A DNA stretch of 64,000 nucleotides from Doryteuthis pealeii (lineage: Eukaryota > Mollusca > Cephalopoda > Myopsida > Loliginidae): the NCBI GenBank assembly GCA_023376005.1, contig CM042145.1, forward strand, positions 92,470,415-92,534,414, read 5' to 3'. This document shows positions 10,453 to 20,569 of the stretch, in pieces. The notes below the pieces were generated by a model that made no database searches, had not been told where the DNA came from, and saw only the letters and a program-made list of their open reading frames with translations. A program made the position numbers and the translations under genes. The stretch's first letter is position 1, and each line of letters opens with the position of its first letter.

Positions 10453-11100
10453 TAAAAATAATACAAACAACATAAAGAACTTTTAGTAAAACTGTTTTAG
10501 AATGAATATTACAAGTCTCAGCAGCTTTGCATATATTCTAGGATGAAAGGTGAAAAAGAAATGGCTAAGATTTTCAGATAAGATCAGTTGAATATAAGAT
10601 AAGAAAGAGGAATGATGATTAAAAAAAAAAAAAGTGAAAAAAAAAAAAAAAGCAAATGAAAATGGAGTAAGGATGATTCCCAAGTTGCGGAGGGGGGGGG
10701 GAGATAAAGTAGGGAGACAGAGAGAGGAGAAAATAAAATGATGGAGTATGCTAGATTAGGAGATGGAGATGGGATAGTTCCCTGGTGCTTGGGTAGGCAG
10801 TGTAGAAGAAAAACCTTAGCAATAGCAAACAGGAAAACTGATAATTTATTCAGGAAACACAGATGCATATCACTTTGATATCATTTTACAAGTACAAGAA
10901 TGTACAGACTTCTAGAAAGACAGAATTCTAGCATTATTTTCCATTTTGGAAAGGAAGCATGTTTTAGTAAAAAAAAAAAAAAAAAAAAAAAGAAAAGAAA
11001 AGATGTTTACAAATGGGCTAAACATTGGTTTGCCACTATGAGCCTGGGTCAATGGAGTGGAAACACATTGACTCTAGTAAAAAAAAAAAAAAAAAAAAAA
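10453..11100. other. A-rich stretch with repeat K
   Basis: Poly(A) runs at about 10621, 10637, 10971 and 11080. The segment 10945-11085 (AAGCATGTTTTAGT, GATGTTTACAAATGGGCTAA, ACACATTGACTCT) matches 24965-25085, so it is an interspersed repeat of unknown class. Otherwise nothing recognised. Confidence 0.5.
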
Positions 11101-11341
11101 AAGGGACCATATGACCTTTAGGCACCCCTTTTGCAATCTCGATTTGTGAGGACATTTTTTCTATTTACACAGTCAAAATCCGGTTAATTGTTAACAGACG
11201 ATTTTTGAGATTTTTTTTTAAATTATAAAACTAACCCCTAACCCCAACCCTAAACAAACAACTGGATTTTGATGGTGTAAATGAGAAAAGTGTCCTTGTG
11301 AGTCGAGATCACGGAAGGGGTGCCTTAAAGGTCATATGGTC
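11101..11341. mobile_element. MITE/foldback with about 90-bp inverted ends
   Basis: Ends read GGACCATATGACCTTTAGGC and its near-complement AAGGTCATATGGTCT. Arms extend inward through ACATTTTTTCTATTTACAC to the CAAAATCC words, roughly 80% identical by eye. The centre holds TAACCCCTAACCCCAACCC, telomere-like but within the loop. No coding. Confidence 0.65.
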
Positions 11342-11357
11342 TGAAAAAAGTCCAGGT

Positions 11358-11460
11358 GCAGTGGTCAGTAAAGAAGGTCATGCTGATAATCTTTTGGGAC
11401 ATGAAAGACTATTGATTTTCTTGAAAAAGATGCAATTGTAAACAGTGCTTTTATTGCCAG
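11358..11460 (+). pseudogene. Mariner transposase fragment
   Basis: Reads KKVMLIIFWDMKD and then, after frame changes, words like FLEKDAIVNSA. FWDxKG followed by a LEKG-type block is a known core stretch of mariner transposases around the second catalytic aspartate. Stops and frame changes break it, and no ends are recognised. Confidence 0.5.
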
Positions 11461-11464
11461 CCTC

Positions 11465-11745
11465 TTTAACCTCTGGCTTCCAGTCAAGCCAGGGATCCAG
11501 TGAGCTTTGGTCGCTGGACTTACAGAGTAAATTTACACCTACCCCCTCGATTTAAAGGGGCAGGGCTGGGTTTATTGCCCGGTGCCTGAGGCGCCCCCCT
11601 TGAAGGGGAATGCCGTCAGGATCAACGCATTTTTTGCACCCTTCACACCATGAGCTTCGGTTCGTGGGTGGTCCCACATTAATAGGGCCTTGTGCCTAAC
11701 CCATACATGTGGGGCACATGGTAAATAACCTCTTAAGTATAATTT
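11465..11745. other. GC-richer island, unclassified
   Basis: Less AT-rich than its flanks, with CCCCCTCGATTTAAAGGGG and a potential GTGCCTGAGGCGCC hairpin. No open frame above 60 codons. It could be an old repeat; I cannot name it. Confidence 0.3.
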
Positions 11746-11852
11746 TCCTTATTTATTGAATGACCCTCATATAATTAAAAGGAAGTACTTTATAGTTTTC
11801 ATGCTATTGTACTATGACCCAATTGCTGATCAAATTATTTTTTTTTTAAATA

Positions 11853-12475
11853 TCTCTTATTATAATGGAGATTGTGAGTTTGTCTGTCTGTAACTGAAAC
11901 TATATTACTCTCAAGTCACAATTCCCTTTAGTTATTTACATCACATTCTCCATGATTTTATTCTATTTAAACCTCAATTATTAATAAAATTGTTTTACAT
12001 TATTAATACTGTTGACCATATCTACATACCCAATAACATGCAATTGTATTATATATATACAACAAAATAGCAGTTTACAGTGTGAACGGGAAGGCTGATT
12101 TGCATATTGATATTAAAAATTTGATTTTAATAAACGTGCTAATATTATTGATTTCCAATTGTTTGGTTTTATCTTAATGAATACCAGCAAAAATCTCAGG
12201 GATAAATCTTAAAAGAAATCCATTAACAAGAAGAAATAACTGGAATTTTATTCTTTATTTTAACTAAATAGTTAAAATTGGAAAATTTAGCAATGAAAGA
12301 CGAAAGTGAAAGAAGAGTAAGTTTCAGTTGTTCTATTTTCCGATTATACCCCCTTCTGTTTCAAATCTTTTTATCTGCATTCTTATTTAGTTTCATTAGC
12401 CTTTCTAATTTAATATAATATTTTATTACATTAAAACTTAAATACTTGCACCCGGAGGGTGTATCTATTTGCTAG
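11853..12475 (+). mobile_element. Non-autonomous Helitron, Hel-1, full length
   Basis: Begins TCTCTTATTATAATGGAG after an A and ends ATTTGCTAG before a T. A 3' hairpin GCACCC-GGA-GGGTGT sits 9 bases before CTAG, the classic Helitron arrangement. The whole 623 bp matches 58320-58949 on the other strand, so both boundaries are confirmed by comparison. Non-coding. Confidence 0.85.
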
Positions 12476-13130
12476 TATGATTAATTGACTTGTTTAAACA
12501 TACCCTCCATTTTGGAAATTTTCTGAAAATAATTTGCCCACTCTACAAGGGTTAAAAAAAGAAAGAAACAGATCTGCTTGCAAAAGAGGGGGGGGGTAAT
12601 AATAGGGTGTGATCTTTTTGTTTGTGCTCATTGTTTTGGTTTGTTTTTTCTCAAGAAAGATAACAATTAAATGCTAATTATAGTGTACTTCACTTTATTC
12701 ATAATTAATTATAAATTCTATAAATAGATTATGAATTGACATCAACTTTAATGGCTGTCAAATGTGACCTTTTTAAGCAAATTTGGAATTTAAAAAATAA
12801 ATACTTTTTTTATGCTCTTACTAAAGAAATATGGACAATAAATATATTTAACAAAATTTACTTTAAATCACTCAATGCATCTGAGAAGTGATGAACACCT
12901 ACATTGATGCTTGTAAATTATTTACAGTATTATAAATAAGTAGACAATCTTTTTTTAATAAAGTTATAACTTCTAAAACAAAGATACTAGGATTTTATTA
13001 TTTCAAGTAAAAGATTATACAATCAAAACAGATATCATTAAATGTTGTAAAATATGTAAATTAAACTAAGTCAAGTTTGTGTTTCTGTATTAAAAATAGT
13101 TGCAGCCGTTATCTGATCAAATATGATGAT
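12476..13130. other. AT-rich stretch, nothing recognised
   Basis: No exon-like frame, SINE head or repeat match in the window. Confidence 0.5.
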
Positions 13131-13138
13131 ACATATAT

Positions 13139-13775
13139 ACCAACACTCCGCATGAGCAGGATGTGACACAAGGTCAATTTCTTAAACAGAGTTTAACAGC
13201 ATTATTCGGACTATTGTCCCCATCTTCATTTTTATTTGTACAACATTTCGGCTGATATACCCTCCAGCCTTCTTCAGGTATTTCTTGTCGGACTCGGGAA
13301 CCTTCTCGGACTCGGGAACTTTCTTGTCGTATTCAGGAGCCATCACAGAATACGACAAGAAAGTTCCCGAGTTCGAAAAGAAGGTTCCCGAGTCCGACAA
13401 GGTTCCCGAGTTCGACAAGAAATACCTGAAGAAGGCCGGAGGGTATATGGCCGAAACGTTGTACAAATAACAATGAAGATGGGGACAATAGTCCGAATAA
13501 CACTAATAATACTAATCTTCAAGCCTCATCTCAAACATTCAGAGAAATAGAGTTTAACAGGTTTGGATTCAGAGTTTTCATTCTCCTAGACTGCTTGCCT
13601 AACCAAGATTAAAGAGCCCATTCTGCTCTATTATTCACCCATACCAGAGGGAGAATAGTTGAATGCATAACTTTCCTAAGGATATTAGCGCTATATGAAA
13701 TGCAACCAGCCCCGTCTAGTATTTGAACTCGTCTCACTGTATCCGTTTCCTACAACGATAACCAATGCACCACTC
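13139..13775 (-). mobile_element. SINE-B copy split by a Penelope-like element
   Basis: SINE-B antisense from CCAACACTCCGCATGAGCAG through TTTAACAG at 13199, interrupted by 349 bp, then from 13549 AGAGTTTAACAGGTTTGG to the head complement at about 13775. The duplicated AGAGTTTAACAG (13188-13199 and 13549-13560) is the target duplication of the insertion. Confidence 0.8.
13200..13548. mobile_element. PLE-1: palindromic Penelope-like insertion
   Basis: A 349-bp insertion with a 12-bp target duplication. Two inverted arms face each other around 13350. The right arm has GTTCCCGAGT(T/C)CGACAAG repeats, CCTGAAGAAGGCCGGAGG, then GGCCGAAACGTTGTA and ATAGTCCGAATAA; the left arm is the reverse. CTGAAGA, then a GGCC/GGCC hairpin, then GAAAC resembles the hammerhead-ribozyme core known in Penelope-like elements, although a strict fold has one extra A. 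No reverse transcriptase is present. Two apparent 60-100 residue frames here are the arms read through. Confidence 0.6.
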
Positions 13776-13789
13776 CACATAGTAAAAAA

Positions 13790-14035
13790 AGAAAAAAAAA
13801 GGCAGACTCCTTTTTCCAGATGGTGGCTATTGGATGCACCTGTGTGTAAAAATGCCCTAATTACATTTTATAATGAATGACTAACACACTTTAAAAAGGT
13901 CATTAGAAATATCTCCTCACAGATCAAAATGGATGAAGAGAATCTCATTATAGCATACAATAATACCATATCGTGTTACTAATGATAAACAAAGAACATG
14001 TACAAGGTATGATCAAAAAAGTATTGAGACCAAAG
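13790..14035 (+). repeat. Repeat M, mariner-end-bearing
   Basis: Matches 24020-24245 on the opposite strand from GACTCCTTTTTCCAGATGGT through ATGCCCTAATTACATTTTAT to the mariner-like terminus GATCAAAAAAGTATTGAGAC at 14009-14028. Non-coding in both copies. Confidence 0.55.
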
Positions 14036-14094
14036 TGCTAATATTTTAAATATATCTTTAATTCAAATAAAGACAAATGCCCAGTAGAGCAGCT

Positions 14095-14315
14095 TATTTA
14101 AATGGAAGCCTGCTTAACATAATGTTTATCATAAGAAATGGGATCAGAGTTCAAATCCTGGACAAGGCTGTTTGCATTTCATCTCACATTCATGTTCTTG
14201 GGAAAGACTAGAATCCATTTGCTCTCCACACAGCTATGATTAAATGATAGGGCAAAATGGATTCTCTAGCCTTGGTAAGACAACCAGTCTATGAGAAGGA
14301 CAACTATGAATTAAA
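14095..14315 (+). mobile_element. SINE-B copy
   Basis: Head TAATGTTTATCATAAG and CAGAGTTCAAATCCTGGACA, body GCATTTCATCTCACATTCAT, GATAGGGCAAAATGG, ACCAGTCTATGAGAAGGA. The 3' tail is missing. Confidence 0.7.
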
Positions 14316-14392
14316 ACCAACAGAAAGAGTAAAAAAATTTAAAAAATAAATAAAATCGGCTTATTGTTGAATCAGCCAAACAGCAACAACAT

Positions 14393-14604
14393 TTATTCCC
14401 ATTTCACTAGTGCTAGACTAGGGAGATTTTTTTTTCTTTCTGAGGTGGAGTGCCAACACCTACCATCAACTCCCCACTTTACCGCACAGATCAAATTACC
14501 CAAGTTGTGCTATTCATGCGCTGAGTTGGCGAGGACTGGTATTGAACCCAGAACCTTGTGATTCCTAGGTGGATGCTCTACCAAATGAATTAAATTGGCT
14601 CCAT
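14393..14604 (-). mobile_element. SINE-A copy
   Basis: On the minus strand the head reads as a tRNA: TGGTAGAGCATCCACC (A box) and GGGTTCAATACCAG (B box). The body follows with AACTCAGCGCATGAATAGCA, TGGTAGGTGTTGGCA and TCTAGCACTAG. The 3' tail is missing. The same head-body order recurs in about a dozen copies. Confidence 0.75.
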
Positions 14605-14662
14605 AACCTTGTGTCACATCCTGCCCATGGTGGAGGGGTTGGGTAAATGCAAACTTATATAA
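14605..14662 (+). mobile_element. SINE-B 3' tail fragment
   Basis: CCTTGTGTCACATCCTGCCC, then GGAGGGGTTGGGTAAATGCA, joined directly to the SINE-A head. Confidence 0.65.
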
Positions 14663-14699
14663 AGTGACTATGCAAAGACTTCTATCTAAATGAGTTGAT

Positions 14700-14990
14700 G
14701 GAAATTCCTGATACATTTGATCAATAGTTTTCGACAAAACACAGGATTGTACAAGTGTAACACCTACCATACTAACCAGATCTAGCGCCAGACAACTTTT
14801 TCTCGTTTCCTAAATTGAAAAATTTATCTCAAGGGTAAGATCTGTGGACATGAGGCAGCTTTGCACCGTATAAAAAGAGGAGTTTCAGGGCTGCTTCAAC
14901 TAATGGAAAATTTGTTGGAATAAATGTATTGAATTCTGAAGGAACTATTTTGAAGAAAATTAATGCTTTATTCATTGCACATTTCTGTCT
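14700..14990 (+). pseudogene. Mariner transposase C-terminus, decayed
   Basis: Across frame changes the plus strand gives KHRIVQV, PDLAP and FFSFPKLKNLSQG, matching the mariner block that holds the third catalytic acid. Words like FVGINVLNSEG then match the end of the protein. Several stops. The residue where the third D should lie is not intact. Confidence 0.5.
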
Positions 14991-15080
14991 CGGTAAATAC
15001 AGTTTTATTATTGGCCAAAGGGACTATTTTGAAGAAAATACTTTATTCACTGTGCATTTCTGTCTTGGTAAATACAGCTT
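14940..15080. repeat. Two-copy direct repeat, about 65 bp
   Basis: ACTATTTTGAAGAAAAT, CTTTATTCA, TGCATTTCTGTCT(C/T)GG, TAAATACAG occurs at about 14943-15003 and 15023-15080. Confidence 0.7.
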
Positions 15081-15084
15081 CTAT

Positions 15085-15485
15085 ACTTCTTGAACACACC
15101 TTGAAGTTAATTTAGAAAAATACATGGGTAACTTGATGTCAGACAAAAGAGTAAATTAAATATATAACCAAAGTCTACATGGAGACACTCCAATCTGGAA
15201 AGTGCACATCTAAATTTACCCAACCTACCACATTGGGAAAAAAAAGAAAAAAAAAAAAGTGTTTTTTTGTAGTGGTCTGGGGGGTGGAGGAGATCACATC
15301 AATTAACAACTTATTTACCTATTTATTTAACTTATTACTACCTAGTAGAAGGTATTGGCATTTCCTGAGACAAAAGACTGCACAGGTAATGTTAACTGCA
15401 GTACAAATGATTATATGTAGACAAACTAACCGGATTTTTTTCCCTTATCAGCAATGAACATTTATAGTAGGTGTGAGAAAGGTTT
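15085..15485. other. Unassigned stretch
   Basis: AT-rich with a short A run near 15240. A 92-residue frame at 15179-15457 has poly-K and no recognisable domain; I do not call it a gene. Confidence 0.45.
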
Positions 15486-15489
15486 GATT

Positions 15490-16073
15490 TGTTTTACGGC
15501 TTATCAACCTCAGTGGGTCATTTAATGCCGAAAAGTTTTGAAATAAACTCATTCCTGATGGATAATCACATTTTGTTTATAAACTCATGTTTTTCTATTT
15601 AACCCATAGATGGGACCCTACAGGTATTACCACTCCAGGTCAGAGTGGATCAGGGAGCAATGGTGATGAAGGGGTGCTCCACATTCCCTAAACCTCCAAA
15701 ACTGGAACCTCACCATCAGATAGAGTTTAATGTCATTCCCAGGACAAGTAGACCCTCAGCCACCACCTTCTAGCACCCATATGATAAAAAGCGTTGGGGC
15801 TTGCCATAAGGGCAATAGGGTTGGGAAAATCATATAGGTGCTAGGGCTTGACATGACCAGCCGATTGATCGAAGGGGTCTCTCCGACTGCCCGTCTAGCC
15901 CAAGAAAGGGCCAAAGTGGAGTATTGCAAGTCATGAACTGCTCAGCCACCTGGATTTTATCCTTAAACATCACGGGTGCCACTCACGGCCAACAGGTGGC
16001 CCCATTTGGGGGAATCTTACCCCTCTGCAGAGGTGCAGATGGTGCATTCTAACGTCCCAGCCAACAGGGCAGG
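15490..16073 (-). mobile_element. R3 retroposon, near full length, antisense
   Basis: From the 3'-end hairpin complement (ACGGCTTATCAACCTCAGTG, GGTCATTTAATGCCG) through AACCCATAGATGGGACCCTA, ACTACCACTCC, CTTCTAGCACCCATATGATA, GGTGCTAGGGCTTGACATGA and AACAGGTGGCCCCATT to the 5' end CCAGCCAACAGGGC. Length about 580 bp. No long frame on either strand. Confidence 0.75.
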
Positions 16074-16207
16074 TGTGAGAAAGAATGGTTAGAGTTTATT
16101 TTTGAAACAGAAATGGGTTTACGTGTTCTCTAAATCGTTTTGTTTTTGATAACTTAATGACATAAGTTACGGCTGTTATTTTGGCATCATAATTTTTACA
16201 TAATATA

Positions 16208-16285
16208 GATGGGACCAATTTAGCTTAGTCTGTAGAGCATCCACAAGGTTCCAGGTTTGATATCGGTCCTCACCAACTCCGCGCA
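16208..16285 (+). mobile_element. SINE-A head only
   Basis: GGGACCAATTTAGCTTAGTC, TGTAGAGCATCC (A box) and AGGTTTGATATCGGTCC (B box) end at CCAACTCCGCGC. The body is absent. A cluttered tRNA-like head, not a functional tRNA. Confidence 0.6.
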
Positions 16286-16289
16286 AATT

Positions 16290-16565
16290 ATCAAAAAATG
16301 TATGTTATTTTGTTTGTAAAAATATTGCTCATGTCATTACTTTCACTTTATATTTGCGTAGTATTTGAAATTTATTTCAAATTATAAATATCAAGTATAT
16401 ATTTACTACAAACATGTGTATTTATTTAAAAAATTATAATAATAAATAGATAAATAATTAATAACAAATAAATGAATATATCGAATTAAGTGTGAATAAA
16501 AATACTGAAAACTAACTAATCTATAGTGGTATCTTGTAATTTTTTAACACTAATGTGACTAAAAG

Positions 16566-16634
<69 letters not shown>

Positions 16635-16983
16635 GTGGTACACTGACTTATGAGCTAAATTTGTTCTTTCAAACTCACTTTCTTTGTATATCAAATCAAT
16701 TTCCCCCATTTAAACATGCTACATCCACCACCTCCACTCCTACCTCAAAATAAATTTTTTATGTTGTTTTAAATAAGAAAAATAGCACTGTATTGTATAA
16801 AAACAAAATAAAATAGAATCTAATGAATTATATACTGTAATAGGTTTTAATGTTTATTTTTTATAAATAATATTTTTCTTTGGCATAATAGATTTGGAAA
16901 CAAATGTTTTTAGCAAACTTATTAACATGAGCATATTTGAAGCTTGCTCGTAACTCAAATTTCAACTCTGAACACTAAGCACA

Positions 16984-17016
<33 letters not shown>

Positions 17017-17470
17017 GATAGCTTGTAACTCTGAAAACTTGTAAGTTCAGGTACTCAAGGTACTACTGAATGGACTAGCATATTATTCATATTTTTTGCA
17101 TTAAACAAAGAATATAACAGATTTACAATGACACTCTTCTCAAGATAATGAAGATTCAAGCCAAATAAAAATAACTTACAAACTTCCTGTTTATCTTGAA
17201 TACACTTGGAATTCAGCTGTATCATATAACAGTGATTCCATGCCATTTGCAAAAAAAAAAAGATACACACACTTACATCAATGCACATTTCTGACCAAAT
17301 TTCAAGCATATTTCAGATGATAATTTGTTGGAAATCTGCCTTTGTTGGTAAATATAAGGTCTGATTTTTATTTACTATTTTTTTTTTTTCATCTTATAGT
17401 TAAGTAGTATGAAATTAGAATAAAGAGGAAGTAACCTACAGCAAAACTTGAACTAGCATTCCATATCCCA
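16290..17470. other. AT-rich stretch with (TA)n and poly(A)
   Basis: (TA)n at 16568-16634 and about 30 A at 16985-17014. Nothing else recognised. An 84-residue minus frame at 17055-17309 has no motif I know. Confidence 0.5.
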
Positions 17471-17475
17471 TCAAC

Positions 17476-17733
17476 TTGGTTGGTTTTACAGCATGTCAAC
17501 TCTTGGGTTATTTTATACTGAAGTCAGTTTAATAATTATGGTCTCCAATTACAATTGGCACAGGGATATATCTTCACAACCATTTTAAACAGGTAAACAT
17601 TTCATTTTCTAAAACAGTTTCATTTGACCCATAGAATAAACTAACAAGTACTACTACTCTAGGCTATAGTTGACCTAGGAGTAATGGCAATGCAGGAGTG
17701 ACTCCACATTCTCCAAAAATTCAGAACTGGAGC

Positions 17734-17735
<2 letters not shown>
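17476..17735 (-). mobile_element. R3 copy, antisense, 3' end only
   Basis: Starts with the tail complement TTGGTTGGTTTTACAGCATG and the hairpin words GTCAACTCTTGGGTTA, then GACCCATAG, AGTACTACTACTCTAGG and TTCAGAACTGGAGCCTC, where it stops (5' truncated). Confidence 0.7.
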
Positions 17736-17765
<30 letters not shown>

Positions 17766-17768
<3 letters not shown>

Positions 17769-17993
17769 TAAAGTCGATATCAGACAGCGAGGGAGTCTAC
17801 CCCCTTTTCACTCGCACCAGACGAAGGAGATTGTTTTTGAATCCTAGGTGGAGTGCCACACCTACCATCAGCTCCTTACTTTACTGCACAGATCCCTGTG
17901 CAACTCATATGCTGAGTTGGCAAGGGCCATTATCAAACCAGGAACCTTATGGTCCCTGGGCGGACACTCTACCAACTGAGCTAAACTGGCCCT
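17766..17993 (-). mobile_element. SINE-A copy, near full length
   Basis: Antisense order AGTAAAGTCG, GAGGGAGTCTA, AGGAGATTG, CACACCTACCATCAGCTCC, GAGTTGGCAAGG, and head complement GGACACTCTACCAACTGAGC ending TGGCCCT. It follows a (TA)n tract. Confidence 0.8.
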
Positions 17994-18002
17994 TATGATT
18001 AA

Positions 18003-18450
18003 AATAGCTCTATCACTGATATTGAATACTCCACTAATAATAACACAAAAAACTTGGTCCACCACTAATTTACCAAGTAACTAGTGATAACTATACATCA
18101 TTACTATATATATTATACAGAGATGCCAGTAGGTACACGTCCTGCGTCCCTGATACAAAAATCTAAAAGGACACAATAAAATTGTACCCATGCGTCCCAC
18201 TGTTTTTCTTTTCCCATCATTTCAAGCTAACTGTAAATACATTTCAATAGTTTCTTTGAAACGAATTACACAGGATAGGTTACAAAGTAGGAGTTAGACA
18301 TCTTTAATTGTTTACCCCAGATCATCAATAAAAACCCTACAATCTATTAAGAAACTTTAGTTGGGACCCATAAATTTTCCCGGGGACTCATTCAAAGCAA
18401 ATATGTGGGTCCCAAGGACGCACTAAATTAAAAAGCTATCAACATCACTG

Positions 18451-18455
<5 letters not shown>
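18003..18455 (+). repeat. Repeat G, copy 2
   Basis: Longest G copy. The left block (AGCTCTATCACTGATATTGA) and body (GTCCTGCGTCCCTGATAC, GTAAATACATTTCAATAG, GAATTACACAGGATAGG, CTTTAGTTGGGACCC) end CTATCAACATCACT. It has about 50 bp (GGAGTTAGACATC to AATAAAAACC) absent from copy 1. Confidence 0.65.
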
Positions 18456-18491
<36 letters not shown>

Positions 18492-18656
18492 CTGCAGAGC
18501 TAATGGAAATTTTTCATTGGTGGGCTATTCTGGACAATAACCCCCATTTTTATTCTTAATATTTAGAGATGGTTCTGTGATAAAACATCATAGCACGAAT
18601 TATTTAGCACAATATTTTGGCTGGTTCAGGAATATGTCTGTATGGTTAGATTTCAT

Positions 18657-18782
18657 TGGCTGCAGTCTCCTGGGTATGATGCTAAAAATCCAGTGCTGAG
18701 GCTCTAGTTCTTCATTTCATTGCTATTATTTCCAGGTCACTCAGACTTGGAGGCTCCCAGCTATGGGTCAAATAGATCTGTT
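18657..18782 (+). repeat. R3 segment
   Basis: TCTCCTGGGTATGATGCTAA, TATTTCCAGGTCAC, CTATGGGTCAAATAGATCTG. It leads directly into the 48-bp minisatellite, as at 4361-4690. Confidence 0.65.
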
Positions 18783-19495
18783 TAAAAATGATTCTTATGT
18801 GAGAGTGATACTCAATATCATATAATTGTGCAAATTTGTATTAAGAATATTTACTTGAAGCAATAACTGTTTACTTCAGATTATCATTATTAATAGTGAT
18901 TATTGATGTTAGATACTTGAAGCCATATAACTGTGTGCAAACAAATGATTATTATCAAATAGGAATAATTACTTTAAACCATCTGAGTATAAATCATTAG
19001 CATTAGATAGGAATACTTGAAACCATATAATGGTGTGTAAAACATTAGTATTAAATAGGAATACTGAAACCATATAATGGTGTGTAAATCATTAGATTAA
19101 ATAGGAATACTTGAAACCATATAATATAAATCATTAGTATTAAATAGGAATACTTGAAACCATATAATGGTGTGTAAATCATTAGTATTAAATAGGAATA
19201 CTTGAAACCATATAATGGTGTATAAATATTAGTATTAAATAGGAATACTTGAAACCATATAATGGTGTAAATTATTAGTATTAAATAGGAATACTTGAAA
19301 CCATATAATGGTGTGTAAATCATTAGTATTAGATAGGAATACTTGAAACCATATAATGGTGTGTAAATCATTAGTATTAGATAAGAATACTTGAAACCAT
19401 ATAATGGTGTGTAAATCATTAGTATTAAATAGGAATACTTGAAACCATATAATGGTGTGTAAATCATTAGCATTAGATAAGAATACTTGAAACCA
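18783..19495. repeat. 48-bp minisatellite
   Basis: From about 19000 the unit (AATAGGAATACTTGAAACCA, TATAATGGTGTGTAAATC, ATTAGTATTA) repeats about ten times with small deletions. Before that, 18783-19000 holds older, more diverged units. Because 48 is divisible by three, the minus strand gives a 140-residue repetitive frame (19051-19473) with a 16-residue period; it is an artefact. Related units are at 4493-4690, 34626-34686 and 47806-47960. Confidence 0.9.
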
Positions 19496-19519
19496 TGTAA
19501 GTAAAAAAAAAAAAGAAAA

Positions 19520-19595
19520 GAAAAGCAGAGTGACCTATAGTCGGTATCAGCGAGAGAGTCTATCCCTTTTTCACTAGCACTAGACTCAAGTCAAT
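19520..19595 (-). mobile_element. SINE-A 3' fragment
   Basis: GTGACCTATAGTCGGTATCA, GAGAGAGTCTATCCC and CACTAGCACTAGAC match the SINE-A 3' third, antisense. Confidence 0.65.
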
Positions 19596-19701
19596 TGACT
19601 GGCAAACAGGTTGAGTAAATACCTACTGATTTAAAGGTATTTTTTTTAAAAAACCTAACCATTGATTCCTCAAAGCTTTTTATATGGTCTATTATGAAAT
19701 A

Positions 19702-20102
19702 CTAGCAAAAAATAAAAATAAATAAGATAAAATGCCTTCCGGGCAGTGGAAAAATTAATTTTTGAAAGATATTGCCTGAGAGGGAGTTAAAAATTCAATG
19801 TCTGAGAATTTGTACCATAAGTAAAAATCAAATTTATCTAAGAAATAAAAAAAAATTCTGATAACTTTAAATATATATTAAAATAAAACAAACTATATAA
19901 ATATATAATATAGAGCATGTATTTATTAAAACTTGTTTAAAAAAACAACAAAAAACAAACAAACAATGAAGGCGTCTCAGTTTGCATGCTCAAATTTTGA
20001 GTATATTTATTCTATGCTATGACAATTTTGGGTGATGTCATGTAAGCAGAGACATAGTTTCAGTTACAGACAAATAGAGACCTAATCTCCATTTTTAATA
20101 GA
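19702..20102 (-). mobile_element. Non-autonomous Helitron, Hel-2, full length
   Basis: On the minus strand it starts TCTATTAAAAATGGAGATT after A and ends TTTTTTGCTAG before T. The 3' hairpin TGCC-CGGAA-GGCA lies just inside. The body matches 10054-10452 and 33338-33912. Confidence 0.8.
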
Positions 20103-20569
20103 TTTATATTTTCTTCAGATCTTTGATTTTGTTTCCTGCATTTTTCCGACACTGAAGCAGATCTGCTTTGTGTGCCCACTGAAAGGGATTTGTGGAAAAT
20201 CTTCTGCCTTGGTGGGTACTTAAAATTTTAGGAGTACTTGTTACCTGCTTGCTATTCTCTCGATTGGAAAAGAGTACCATTTTCAGTTGCCTTACAATTT
20301 TGAGAAGACACCCTCCATGTTTTACTACCAGTTAACTGCCTGATAAAAAGCTGTTCTGTAATTGGAAAGTATTTATCGGTACCCACTGCTTTGTTCAATA
20401 AAAGTTTAGAAAAGTGTAATAGCTAATGTGGAGGATTACTTTGCACTGTAAATTGTTCTTTAATGTTCTATATTGGTATAAACATATGTTATGTATAATC
20501 AATTGTCAGCAATTAGAAACGAAATACCGAAAACCAAAAAAATAACCCTTTAGAACGTTCTTGGGACTC
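20103..20569. other. Unassigned single-copy-looking stretch
   Basis: Closer to balanced base composition, without SINE or inverted-repeat signals, and contains AATAAAAG near 20399. It could hold an untranslated exon or an old repeat. I cannot support a call. Confidence 0.3.

Noticed and set aside
11232..11260. Telomeric repeat
   Set aside because: Only three imperfect TAACCC-like units inside the loop of a MITE.
13182..13550. ORFs of 61-104 residues with repeated SDSGTF or VPESDK words
   Set aside because: They are the two arms of the PLE-1 palindrome read in several frames; other copies do not keep the frame.
14943..15080. Solo LTR or SINE
   Set aside because: The repeat is a local two-copy duplication following a mariner remnant, without promoter boxes or terminal motifs.
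19051..19473. A 140-residue minus-strand ORF with a 16-residue period
   Set aside because: It is the 48-bp minisatellite read in a frame without stops, since 48 is divisible by three.
18783..19495. CRISPR-like regular repeats
   Set aside because: Units are contiguous with no unique spacers, and the genome is eukaryotic. The same applies to 61757-62706.
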